From Pseudosporangium ferrugineum (GTDB lineage: Bacteria; Actinomycetota; Actinomycetes; Mycobacteriales; Micromonosporaceae), in contig NZ_PVZG01000038.1 of NCBI RefSeq assembly GCF_003002065.1, positions 1 through 34,929 of the forward strand: 34,929 nt of DNA, written 5' to 3'. Shown here one piece after another: positions 1-6,465 of the stretch. Positions within the stretch are counted from its first letter, which is position 1. Each line of letters opens with the position of its first letter. A program made the position numbers and the translations under genes. The notes under the pieces are model-generated. The model saw only the letters and a program-made list of their open reading frames with translations, did no database searches and was not told the DNA's origin.

Positions 1-335
1 CTGTGGACATGGCTTCGACACCCACATCCTTGCAGGTCAGGTGCACCTTTCTTTCACTGACCTCGATCAGTCATATCCCCTCTGAATAGGGGAGGCTAGC
101 CCGCCAGCCGGAGAGGCGTGGCCTTCGCGAGGTGGCCGCACAGCGTTGAGCGCCGCTGTGCTCACATTCTGGCTGCTCAGCGGGCCCTACTGGGCAGCCG
201 AACTGTGGGCGGCATTTGGGCAGCGCTGCCAACCCGAGCGAGATCAAATGAGACCGAGTGAGATCGACGTCGGAAGCGCAAGAGACCCCTCAGGTCAGCG
301 TTCGCGCTGGTCAGAGGGGTCTTTCGCGTGCTTAG
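1..335. other. left flank of AICE, resembles the inner side of attR
   Basis: No convincing gene is seen here. Bases 200-335 have the same layout as the element's own right end (about 14090-14227). A 12-mer, CGAGCGAGATCA, occurs at 235-246 and at 14126-14137, lying 101 and 102 bases before the 64-bp core. Each is preceded by TTTGGGCAG- or TTTGCCG-type short repeats and followed by GAGAC/GTGAGA words and a terminator-like hairpin. An attB flank needs no such arms. I infer that this is the integrase-proximal end of a second related element, or its relic. No integrase C-terminus is readable in 1-190. Confidence 0.5.
283..322. terminator. hairpin next to attL
   Basis: AGACCCCTC (283-291) pairs with GAGGGGTCT (314-322), with an inner pairing around GCGTTCGCGC. 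It lies just beyond the 3' end of the tRNA-Ser half gene on the minus strand, where a tRNA terminator is expected. It is the structural twin of the hairpin at 14172-14215. Confidence 0.6.
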
Positions 336-399
336 GGCGGAGGGCGTGGGATTCGAACCCACGGAGACGCGGAACGCCTCACCGGTTTTCAAGACCGGC
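336..399 (-). repeat. attL, 3' half of tRNA-Ser(UGA)
   Basis: This 64-bp segment is identical to 14228-14291. Read on the minus strand it runs from the anticodon arm, through the variable arm and the T arm, to the acceptor 3' strand. The 5' half of the tRNA is missing: upstream bases 400-430 cannot form the acceptor stem with GCCCTCC. It is therefore a non-functional half gene left by site-specific integration. Confidence 0.93.
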
Positions 400-420
400 T
401 GCTACAACCGCACTGAGCAG
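399..420 (-). other. D-arm-like hairpin at the element's left end
   Basis: CTGCT and AGCAG form a perfect 5-bp stem immediately next to the att core. Read on the minus strand the loop is tRNA D-loop-like (AGTGCGGTTGTA: A14-G15, GG, A21). In the circular element this would sit 5' of the tRNA 3' half, like a D arm. It could be a remnant of another host's tRNA captured by imprecise excision, or a recombination-site structure. The interpretation is inference. Confidence 0.45.
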
Positions 421-714
421 GGAAAACGCCATTGACGGTCGGTACGTTGCCGGGCCCGTGCCGTCACCGCAGCCAACCAGCACATCACCGACGACGAGGT
501 GGGGAGTCTGGTGGCCCGCAGAGCGTCCGATCAACCCCTCACTTGTAAGTACTGGGCAGTCGTCCGCGCCCCCAGACCTGTCACCTCGGACATGTCTCGC
601 GCGGGGCGCGGGAGTCCACCTGTTGCCTCGGCTCCGGTCGCCCGTTGCGGGGGCTGCTGCTGTCGCGGGTGCTGTCAGAGCGGCCTCGCTGACTCCCACC
701 CTGCCAGGACGGTA
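400..714. other. element left end, no assured gene
   Basis: No convincing coding sequence is seen apart from a possible upstream extension of the repeat-protein gene. TACTGGGCAG at 550-559 recurs at 188-197. The two copies lie about 150 and 140 bp either side of the att core and could be integrase arm sites. A weak TTGACG (433-438) could belong to a promoter for the cargo gene. Confidence 0.3.
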
Positions 715-1617
715 TTGCAAGGCCCGATCCTCAGCGAGGTAATCGCCTTGGTCTGTGCAGGTATCGTTTGGCCTGTGGGTAGTCGCTTAGATGCGGGACG
801 CAGACGTCGAGCGGCTCGAAAGTTCACGCAGCGCTTCGTTACAGGCTCGCGTCCTAACCCAGCCGAGGTGCAACCCGCCAGAAGACCAGAGCAGGTGCCG
901 CTTTCCGACTTGATCGCTAAGTCGGGTGTCGGGTTGAGTGCCGGCGCCCTGGCTGGTGGTCTGGGTTCCCTTAACGAGGCGATCGCTAAGTCGGGTGTCG
1001 GGTTGAGTGCCGGCGCCCTGGCTGGTGGTCTGGGTTCCCTTAACGAGGCGATCGCTAAGTCGGGTGTCGGGTTGAGTGCCGGCGCCCTGGCTGGTGGTCT
1101 GGGTTCCCTTAACGAGGCGATCGCTAAGTCGGGTGTCGGGTTGAGTGCCGGCGCCCTGGCTGGTGGTCTGGGTTCCCTTAACGAGGCGATCGCTAAGTCG
1201 GGTGTCGGGTTGAGTGCCGGCGCCCTGGCTGGTGGTCTGGGTTCCCTTAACGAGGCGATCGCTAAGTCGGGTGTCGGGTTGAGTGCCAGCATCCTGATAG
1301 ATCAGATCTCGACGGCACTCGACGGGATCTCGGAGAGCTTGCTTACGCCTCCGTCGCAAGTTGTGACTCCGCCTCGGCTATGGACTCCACGTCGTAGATC
1401 GAAAGACGTGACGTTCACTGAGTCACAAAAAACGTGGTTGTCCGTCGTTGCCTTCTATATTCTGGTCGCTCTTATTCAGCACCTTGCAAGCCTGGCCGCA
1501 GCGGAGCACCCAGTTTTCGATATAGAGAAATTCGTTAACCATCATGTACAAGCATTGAGTATTGCGATGGGCTTCTATGCCATCAAAACGGCGACGCGGG
1601 GTGAGGGCGGAGACTGA
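715..1617 (+). CDS. glycine-zipper tandem-repeat membrane protein, unknown
   Basis: This is an unrecognised AICE cargo protein of about 300 aa. The chosen TTG start has AGGA five bases upstream (706-709). The frame stays open back to a GTG at 499, but that stretch is rich in Cys/Arg and looks non-coding. N-terminus: a short hydrophobic segment (VIALVCAGIVW) and an Arg-rich stretch. Centre: five perfect copies and one partial copy of a 23-residue unit whose core GLSAGALAG is a GxxxGxxxG glycine zipper. C-terminus: two likely membrane segments (LSVVAFYILVALI and ALSIAMGFYAI). Known glycine zippers mediate helix packing and pore or oligomer formation in membranes. A pore-like or scaffolding role here is inference only. 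Start and function are uncertain. Confidence 0.6.
   Translation: MQGPILSEVIALVCAGIVWPVGSRLDAGRRRRAARKFTQRFVTGSRPNPAEVQPARRPEQVPLSDLIAKSGVGLSAGALAGGLGSLNEAIAKSGVGLSAGALAGGLGSLNEAIAKSGVGLSAGALAGGLGSLNEAIAKSGVGLSAGALAGGLGSLNEAIAKSGVGLSAGALAGGLGSLNEAIAKSGVGLSASILIDQISTALDGISESLLTPPSQVVTPPRLWTPRRRSKDVTFTESQKTWLSVVAFYILVALIQHLASLAAAEHPVFDIEKFVNHHVQALSIAMGFYAIKTATRGEGGD
912..1288 (+). repeat. 69-bp perfect tandem repeat, 5.5 copies
   Basis: Units begin GATCGCTAAG at 912, 981, 1050, 1119 and 1188, and a 32-bp partial unit begins at 1257. The units show no base differences, so even silent sites are uniform. That indicates recent expansion or homogenisation by slippage or recombination. The unit length is 23 codons, so copy-number change keeps the frame. 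Confidence 0.97.
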
Positions 1618-1723
1618 CTCCGCTCTGCCGCAAGCTGCGCCAACAAGCCACTAGCACTCGCTGCCGTTAGACAATGAGGCACCTTGCCTAACGACATGCC
1701 ACGTCGTGCTCAGCCACCGGCTG

Positions 1724-1930
1724 CTAACTCGTAGATCGCTCGCCTTCCTCCAGTAGGAGAGCGGCTGCGGCGAGCGCTACGTGCATGAGAGGCCACTCCA
1801 CACCACCTTGGATCTTGGATTTCCGCTCCTCAAGAAGAGCGGCGGCCGCTCTAAGCTTCCTGACGTTGTCGTCCGCTGCGAGGGCGGCGCGCAGTTCACT
1901 AGCTAGTTCGGCATCTCTCTCAGTAGGCAT
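1724..1930 (-). CDS. small helical protein, unknown
   Basis: Unrecognised gene of 68 aa. The ATG at 1930 is preferred over a GTG three codons upstream. No strong ribosome site is seen. The sequence is predicted helical, with an acidic N-terminal half (ERDAELASELRAALAADD) and a hydrophobic C-terminal stretch (MHVALAAAALLLEEGE). It converges on the repeat protein across about 106 bp that holds only a weak hairpin (AGGCA/TGCCT near 1677-1690). Its lower GC at third positions fits foreign cargo. It may be a small regulator or an antitoxin-like partner, but nothing in the sequence shows which. Confidence 0.45.
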   Translation of the reverse strand: MPTERDAELASELRAALAADDNVRKLRAAAALLEERKSKIQGGVEWPLMHVALAAAALLLEEGERSTS

Positions 1931-2060
1931 GATGCCCACTTTATGGCTCCTAGGTTCTGTTCACTGCCGTTTCGGCGAAGGAGGCCTTCGCTGTGCAGCA
2001 CCGGAACAGTTCACTGAAGTCCGCAATCGTCCGCTAGCGCAGCCTCGTGTTGCCAACAAC

Positions 2061-3170
2061 TTAGTCACCTGACATGGGAGATGGCGAATCTTCGTCGACT
2101 ACTTCGTCCCGGGCGCGATTGCGCACATAATCGCGTATCGCTCGATCCTGCTCCTTCTTTATCATGAACCATGCCACATCTTCTTGATCGCCTTTGAGTC
2201 GTAACAGGATCTCTTGCGTCGAGTCGGGATACTTCCGGATGTGGGTGATATTCAAATCGAAGTAGCTCCCTGGCTTAAAGATGGCATACACCTCGTCCGA
2301 GGAGTGACGTTCCAGCGGAAGTCCAGATGTCACGAGCTTTACGCCGCATTCAGGTTCCTCCGAGTCCGCGGGATAGAACCAGAGGTAGGCTTCGCATACT
2401 TCTTGCTCCTTCTCTCCCGATTTTAGGACGTTCACCCAGTCGTCGACCTGCTTACTGGCAACTACCTGGAAAAGGGTGGTTTGCCCAGGGTGGAGAATCC
2501 GTACTCCGTGGTGGTCGGTCATCGGCTCCCGCAGCTCTTCCCCAGTGGCAGGATGTACTCCCGCATAGAATTGCACCCCATTCCGCACGACGCGAACGGG
2601 CTCGTTGCCATAGTTGTGCAGAAGTCCATGGGAGACGAAATACGCATCCCATGCCCAGTGCGGCGTGTCATTCACAGATCCGTCTGTCGACCAGTGGTCG
2701 AGACGTACCCGCTTGCCCTGCGTAGGAGCAGGCAACGGGATCGGTAGATCACCAAGGTTTTCCGATAGGCCGGCGAGATCCTCTTTCTTGAATATGACCG
2801 TCATTACGCGTGGCATTCTCGCATCAATGCGTTGCCGCGCGGCCTCGAGTGCAGATATTTCTGTCTGGTGATGAGCCGTTCCCGCCTCCGAGCTGGCGGA
2901 GTTGGCCTGGTCCATGGCGGCGCGCGCCTGGATTTCCGCTGCCTCTGCTTGACTGGCCGCATGACCGGCTTGAATCTCAGCTGCCGCCGCGCTTCGCTCA
3001 CTGGCCTTCATGCTCTTGCGTGAAATGAAAGCAGCCCAAACGGAAACGACTACGGCAATAGCGGCTAGGGTGGTGGGAACGGTTTCCTTGCTGAAAAGGC
3101 TTTTAGCAAGCCGGGCGATGTTCGCAACTTCGTCTGGTAAGGCAATAGCTTGCGCGACCTCTAACGGCAT
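2061..3170 (-). CDS. membrane-anchored coiled-coil protein, unknown
   Basis: About 369 aa. The ATG at 3170 follows an in-frame GTG at 3173, and no clear ribosome site is visible. Residues about 30-50 form one transmembrane segment (TTLAAIAVVVSVWAAFI). Residues about 55-115 are an Ala/Glu/Gln-rich coiled coil (repeated AAEIQA words). The remaining 240 residues look like a soluble mixed alpha/beta domain rich in Trp and Tyr, and the tail is acidic (DEVVDEDSPSP). An architecture of one membrane anchor, a coiled coil and a cytosolic domain suits a sensor or scaffold. Codon use is visibly less GC-biased than the transfer genes, consistent with acquisition as cargo. No family was recognised. Confidence 0.75.
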   Translation of the reverse strand: MPLEVAQAIALPDEVANIARLAKSLFSKETVPTTLAAIAVVVSVWAAFISRKSMKASERSAAAAEIQAGHAASQAEAAEIQARAAMDQANSASSEAGTAHHQTEISALEAARQRIDARMPRVMTVIFKKEDLAGLSENLGDLPIPLPAPTQGKRVRLDHWSTDGSVNDTPHWAWDAYFVSHGLLHNYGNEPVRVVRNGVQFYAGVHPATGEELREPMTDHHGVRILHPGQTTLFQVVASKQVDDWVNVLKSGEKEQEVCEAYLWFYPADSEEPECGVKLVTSGLPLERHSSDEVYAIFKPGSYFDLNITHIRKYPDSTQEILLRLKGDQEDVAWFMIKKEQDRAIRDYVRNRARDEVVDEDSPSPMSGD

Positions 3171-3403
3171 CACACCAACGTAGCGGAGGTCTCACAACAC
3201 GTGACGTCTTGACATGGAGGGATGGCTTATGCACCACCCTGTCGCCGTCAGTCTGCCCACGTGAGAGCAGGGCCCCGCCAGCGCCCGCCGCCTCAAGATG
3301 TCCTTGACCCTATCGGGCCGCCTGAAGACGTGCGGAACGCCTGAAGAAGATCCCGGCGAACGACCGATACAAGAACCGGTCGGAGGCGATGTCGGATTTT
3401 GGT

Positions 3404-3646
3404 TCAGGTGGGCTCGCGCCAGCCCGCCTCCAGCGCGATGCGGCGTACGGCCTCCTCTTTGGTGAAGCGGCCGATGGGCCGGCCCGGATCGTCGGCTCTC
3501 GGGCCGCACACGTAGGCATTCCATCTATCGCCGATGCTGGCGTGGAGCCAACCGATGAGGTTGTCGCTCCAGAGAACTGCCATCCCGCCCGAAGCGGTGC
3601 GGGTTAGCTTGACGCCGAAGAGGAAAGGGCTGCGTTCGGACCCCAT
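3404..3646 (-). CDS. small conserved-type AICE protein, unknown
   Basis: 80 aa, ATG at 3646. It lies seven bases downstream of the stop of the preceding minus-strand gene (3653-3877), so the two form an operon. The centre is Trp-rich (AVLWSDNLIGWLHASIGDRWNAYVCG) and the C-terminus reads FTKEEAVRRIALEAGW, which looks like a small folded domain ending in a helix. Short proteins of this sort are common next to the 'WDCGKCG' protein in actinobacterial elements. No function is known to me. Confidence 0.6.
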   Translation of the reverse strand: MGSERSPFLFGVKLTRTASGGMAVLWSDNLIGWLHASIGDRWNAYVCGPRADDPGRPIGRFTKEEAVRRIALEAGWREPT

Positions 3647-3652
3647 GAGGGA

Positions 3653-3877
3653 TCACCGGACCCAGCCGAGAAAACGCTCGTGCAGGTCGGCAGGTATCGC
3701 GCCGGATGCGGTGTAGTCGTCGAACGCCTCCCAGTGCTGTATGCCGAGGTACAGGAGAAGAGCCGATCGGCCGCCGAGGTATTCGATGGAGAGGTTGACC
3801 TTTGCGATGGCGCAGGGCCACGCCTCACCGCACTTGCCGCAATCCCAGGAAGGTCGCTCGGGGAGGTGTTCTTCCAT
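3653..3877 (-). CDS. small Cys/Trp AICE protein (WDCxxCG type)
   Basis: 74 aa. The ATG at 3877 is chosen because AGGGG lies at the right distance upstream; an in-frame ATG at 3913 lacks this. The N-terminal motif WDCGKCGEAWPCAIAKV (three Cys) and the C-terminal LHERFLGWVR match a family of small proteins seen in many Streptomyces and Micromonospora AICEs and often labelled 'flavin reductase' in databases without good evidence. The cysteines suggest a small metal site, which is inference. It is transcribed divergently from the short GntR gene, with operator-like palindromes between them. Confidence 0.75.
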   Translation of the reverse strand: MEEHLPERPSWDCGKCGEAWPCAIAKVNLSIEYLGGRSALLLYLGIQHWEAFDDYTASGAIPADLHERFLGWVR

Positions 3878-3904
3878 GACTTGCCCCTCAGGCTTGGAAC
3901 CATG

Positions 3905-3936
3905 CTTGTACAAGCTTGTTCTTGGACGTACAAGAA
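3905..3936. promoter_or_regulatory. two operator-like palindromes
   Basis: CTTGTACAAG (3905-3914) is a perfect palindrome. TTCTTGGACGTACAAGAA (3919-3936) is an inverted repeat sharing the CTTG...CAAG arms. They sit between the divergent genes starting at 3877 and 3983, so they are the likely binding sites of the GntR protein encoded at 3983-4231. Binding is inferred. Confidence 0.55.
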
Positions 3937-3982
3937 TGTGGTTAGGAGTATTCAGTCGATGACAGTCGTTTAGCTTGGGGAG

Positions 3983-4231
3983 GTGATCGAACCGGATGGG
4001 CCGGTGCCGCCCTATCTGCAGCTCGCCGAGATTCTCGCCGGGCGGATCGAGCGCGGGGACTGGCAGCCGAACCGACCGATCCCCTCGGAACTTCAGTTAG
4101 TGCAGGAGTTCGGTATCGCGCGGGGAACGGTCCGCCGTGCGGTCGCTGTTCTCCGGGAGCGCGGCTTGGTCTTCACCGTTCCGCAGCGGGGCACCTACGT
4201 CTCCCCGCCGGCCGAGACCGTAGCCGAGTGA
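3983..4231 (+). CDS. short GntR-family regulator (wHTH only)
   Basis: 82 aa. The protein is almost only a GntR winged helix-turn-helix (residues about 10-75: PPYLQLAEILAGRIERGDW, PSELQLVQEFGIARGTVRRAV, LVFTVPQRGTYV). It has no effector-binding domain, so DNA binding may be constitutive or need a partner. The GTG start is odd: GGGGAGG abuts and overlaps it with no spacer. A GTG further in (about 4004) is possible, but the MIEPDGPVPPYLQL beginning fits the family. It overlaps the convergent HAD gene by 37 bp. It probably represses itself and the 3877-3404 operon through the palindromes upstream. Confidence 0.85.
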   Translation: MIEPDGPVPPYLQLAEILAGRIERGDWQPNRPIPSELQLVQEFGIARGTVRRAVAVLRERGLVFTVPQRGTYVSPPAETVAE

Positions 4232-4935
4232 TTCCGGCGCCCGCGCTCGTATCGTGCGACGAGCGCTTCGGCGATTGGTCCCATGCTGGTGATCACGACA
4301 TCCGCCTTAGCGGCGCGGAAGATTTCAAGCTTGGCTGGGCGGTTGGCGTACGCGATCACGCGTACACCGGCCCTCTTGGCGCCCTCGATGTCTGACAGCG
4401 AGTCGCCGACGAGAACGCTTCGGGCTGGCGGCACCTCGAGCGTCCGCGCAGCGCGGGAGATCGGCTCAGGGTTGGGCTTCATCCGTTCCGGTTCGGCGTA
4501 CGCACGGCCGATAACGGGCGACACGTGCCCAGCCAAGCGGTGCGCGGCGAGGTAGGCACTCACAGCGCCGGCGGAGTTGTTGCTCACCACGGCGACGGGC
4601 AGTCCTGCTTGTCGTGCCGCGACGATCACCTCCCGCCCGTACGGCGCGGGTGCAGCAGTCTCGACGGCGCGTCGCTCTGCCTCGCACAAGGCATCCTCGA
4701 CCAGGCGCGTGATGCGCTGGTCCGTGGCAGTTCCGGTCCACCGCAGGACTTGGAGCGGGTCGCGCTCGCCGGAAAGGTGGGACGGCACGTCGACCCCGCT
4801 GCGGTGCAGCAGCTCTACCAGCTCGGCCGCGACGTCGCGGGCGGAGTAGCCGGCGAAGATGCTGCACACCGGGCCGTCGAAGTCGAGTAGGACAGCGTCG
4901 ACGCTGTCCAGCAGGCCGGCTACGTCGGTGCTCAT
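4195..4935 (-). CDS. HAD-superfamily hydrolase
   Basis: 246 aa with all four HAD motifs: LLDFDGPV (nucleophile Asp, motif I), VAVVSNN (motif II), the Lys of MKPNPEPI (motif III) and VGDSLSDIEGAKRAG (motif IV). It is probably a small-molecule phosphatase, and its substrate cannot be read. The ATG at 4935 overlaps the stop of the GntR gene upstream (ATGA), so translation is coupled. Pairing of this HAD protein with a GntR repressor recurs in AICEs, and it may modify a signal sensed by the regulator (inference). Its 3' end overlaps the convergent short GntR gene. Confidence 0.88.
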   Translation of the reverse strand: MSTDVAGLLDSVDAVLLDFDGPVCSIFAGYSARDVAAELVELLHRSGVDVPSHLSGERDPLQVLRWTGTATDQRITRLVEDALCEAERRAVETAAPAPYGREVIVAARQAGLPVAVVSNNSAGAVSAYLAAHRLAGHVSPVIGRAYAEPERMKPNPEPISRAARTLEVPPARSVLVGDSLSDIEGAKRAGVRVIAYANRPAKLEIFRAAKADVVITSMGPIAEALVARYERGRRNHSATVSAGGET

Positions 4936-5798
4936 GCGCCGTACCGGTAGGCGATCGTCGACCACACCGAGTCGAACCACTGGCGTGACGCCTCCACGAA
5001 CTGGGTGCCGTGGGAGCCCTCTTCGTCGGTGACGGCGTAGTGGAACAGCGGGACGTCCTTGCCCATCAGGTCGTAGATCGCCATGGGTTCGCCCTTGACC
5101 GAAACAGTGCGTTCGACGACGGGGTAGAAGCCGTAGAAGACCTCTTCGCCGTTGAGGATGTAGAGCTTGAACAGCGGCGATGCCCGGTGCAAGCGGACCT
5201 CCACGGTAGTGGAGCGGATGAGTCCGAGGTCGCCCAGCTCGGCGACCTGGTCGATGATGCCGTCCGCCGCCCGGCGGGTGATCCGTTCGGCGCGTTCCCG
5301 GACAGCCGGATCGTCGGACTGGGTCTCGGCGCGTGCCGGTAGGGCCATGGGGACGGTCATGTCCGACAGCAAAACCCGTACGGCGATCGTCTCCGGGGCG
5401 AGGCGGCCCACCCGGACCTTGTCCAAGGCTTCGGCGAGTGCATCTCGCAGCGTCTCGCCGGAGAAGCCGGCGAAGTCGATGGTGACGTGCGGACGCTCGA
5501 ACGATGCTTCGATGTGCGGGCGCAACTCGACCGCGCGCTGTGTCTGAGCGCGGACGAACGCGCCGCTTCCCTGGCGGGTGACAATCAACCGCTCGGTCCG
5601 CAGGATCTCCAGCGCACGCTTCACCGTCTCCCGCGCGACGCCATAGCGGTTCGCGAGGTCTGGTTGAGAGGGCAGCTTGTCGCCGGGCTGAAGGCGACGG
5701 GTCAGGATCGCTGCGCGCAGCTTGTTGGCGATCTGCTGCGACGCCTGTTTTGGGTCGTCGGGATCGAGCTTGCCCAGGTAGTCAAGGTCTTCGGCCAC
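4932..5798 (-). CDS. GntR-family regulator, KorSA-like
   Basis: 288 aa, GTG start. The N-terminal winged helix-turn-helix occupies residues about 15-85 (QIANKLRAAILTRRLQPGDKL, LANRYGVARETVKRALEIL, RQGSGAFV). A C-terminal domain of about 190 aa ends WFDSVWSTIAYRYGA and is typical of AICE GntR proteins. In pSAM2 a GntR protein (KorSA) represses transfer and replication, and this gene is the positional counterpart. It reads away from the transfer operon, with three operator-like repeats between. The likely -10 on the minus strand lies so close to the GTG that the mRNA may be leaderless. It is translationally coupled to the HAD gene. Confidence 0.87.
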   Translation of the reverse strand: MAEDLDYLGKLDPDDPKQASQQIANKLRAAILTRRLQPGDKLPSQPDLANRYGVARETVKRALEILRTERLIVTRQGSGAFVRAQTQRAVELRPHIEASFERPHVTIDFAGFSGETLRDALAEALDKVRVGRLAPETIAVRVLLSDMTVPMALPARAETQSDDPAVRERAERITRRAADGIIDQVAELGDLGLIRSTTVEVRLHRASPLFKLYILNGEEVFYGFYPVVERTVSVKGEPMAIYDLMGKDVPLFHYAVTDEEGSHGTQFVEASRQWFDSVWSTIAYRYGA

Positions 5799-5814
5799 GC
5801 TGACAGCCTACCTC

Positions 5815-5906
5815 TGACTAGCCAAGTTAGGGAAGTTCCGGCTTTGGGGGTTGACCTGACTAGCCATGCACGCCTACGTTGATCTCACGGCACCTGGCTA
5901 GCCAGG
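5815..5906. promoter_or_regulatory. three TGRCTAGCCA operators and a promoter
   Basis: TGACTAGCCA occurs at 5815-5824 and 5857-5866, and a perfect 14-bp palindrome, CCTGGCTAGCCAGG, at 5893-5906. The repeats start 42 and 38 bp apart, about four helical turns. The second copy lies in the 18-bp spacer of a plus-strand promoter (TTGACC 5851-5856, TACGTT 5875-5880) that faces the transfer operon. The first lies where a minus-strand promoter for the GntR gene would be. This is a self-regulated switch region by inference. Confidence 0.7.
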
Positions 5907-6222
5907 AAAGCCAAGAGGTCAGTAGGACGGGTACGGCGGCACGAGTTGCCGCGCGCCATGACACCGCTGAGCCGCACGTTCTCTGACACCTGCATACGTG
6001 ATCTTTCGGAGTTGCCTCGAGTGTTCGGCCGTTGACATGTCCGGCCGACCAGACCTGTCCGCTCGATGGCTCAACGTGGCGCGCTGGGCAAGCGCATCAC
6101 GCCGTACCTCGGGAGACCACGGGGCCGCGTGTCACAACGCGGTCCGCTCTGCCCTCCGCACCCGTCCCTCGCTGGTCGGCGTGGCTTCGGTCTCGCCGCC
6201 CACTGTCCTCGGAGGACTACCC
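5907..6222 (+). other. long leader of the transfer operon
   Basis: About 340 bases lie between the predicted promoter and the DUF6284 start. Small frames exist (25 codons at 5958-6035, and 64 codons ending at 6226 across the DUF6284 start), but neither has a good ribosome site or a familiar sequence. It is probably an untranslated leader or holds a short unrecognised peptide. Confidence 0.4.
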
Positions 6223-6465
6223 GTGAGCAAGGTTCACCGCATTGACGAGCCGTCGCCGGCCGAGCTGGACGCGATCGAGGTGGAATGGCCGCTGATCGCC
6301 GCCGAGCTGGACGTGTTGGACGCCGAGATTGCCATCATCAACGCCGCCGATCACGGCGGCCCGGCGCCGCTGGACTGGCGCCGTCTGCGCCGGGCCGAGG
6401 CCCGAGTGACCCGGATCGCCAAGCAGCTTGCCGCGCGTCCGGCCGTCCGGAAGGCGGCCGCATGA
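6223..6465 (+). CDS. DUF6284 family protein
   Basis: 80 aa. The GTG at 6223 has GGAGG at 6211-6215. The sequence SPAELDAIEVEWPLIAAELDVLDAEI followed by DWRRLRRAEARVTRIAKQLA matches the small, all-helical DUF6284 proteins that open the transfer operon of many AICEs. Its function is unknown. The stop overlaps the next start (ATGA), so it is co-translated with the DUF2637 protein. Confidence 0.85.
   Translation: MSKVHRIDEPSPAELDAIEVEWPLIAAELDVLDAEIAIINAADHGGPAPLDWRRLRRAEARVTRIAKQLAARPAVRKAAA

Noticed and set aside
338..430. A second functional tRNA-Ser at the left end
   Set aside because: The acceptor 5' strand cannot pair with GCCCTCC. Only the 3' half and a D-arm-like hairpin are present.
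499..714. Upstream extension of the repeat protein from the GTG at 499
   Set aside because: The extension is Cys/Arg-rich low-quality sequence with no ribosome site. The TTG at 715 with AGGA is more convincing, though not proven.
912..1288. CRISPR array
   Set aside because: The 69-bp units are contiguous and identical with no spacers, and they are translated in frame.
675..1359. Two long minus-strand frames through the 69-bp repeats
   Set aside because: They exist only because the repeat lacks stop codons in several frames. They have no ribosome site, and the plus frame alone gives membrane segments and a sensible C-terminus.
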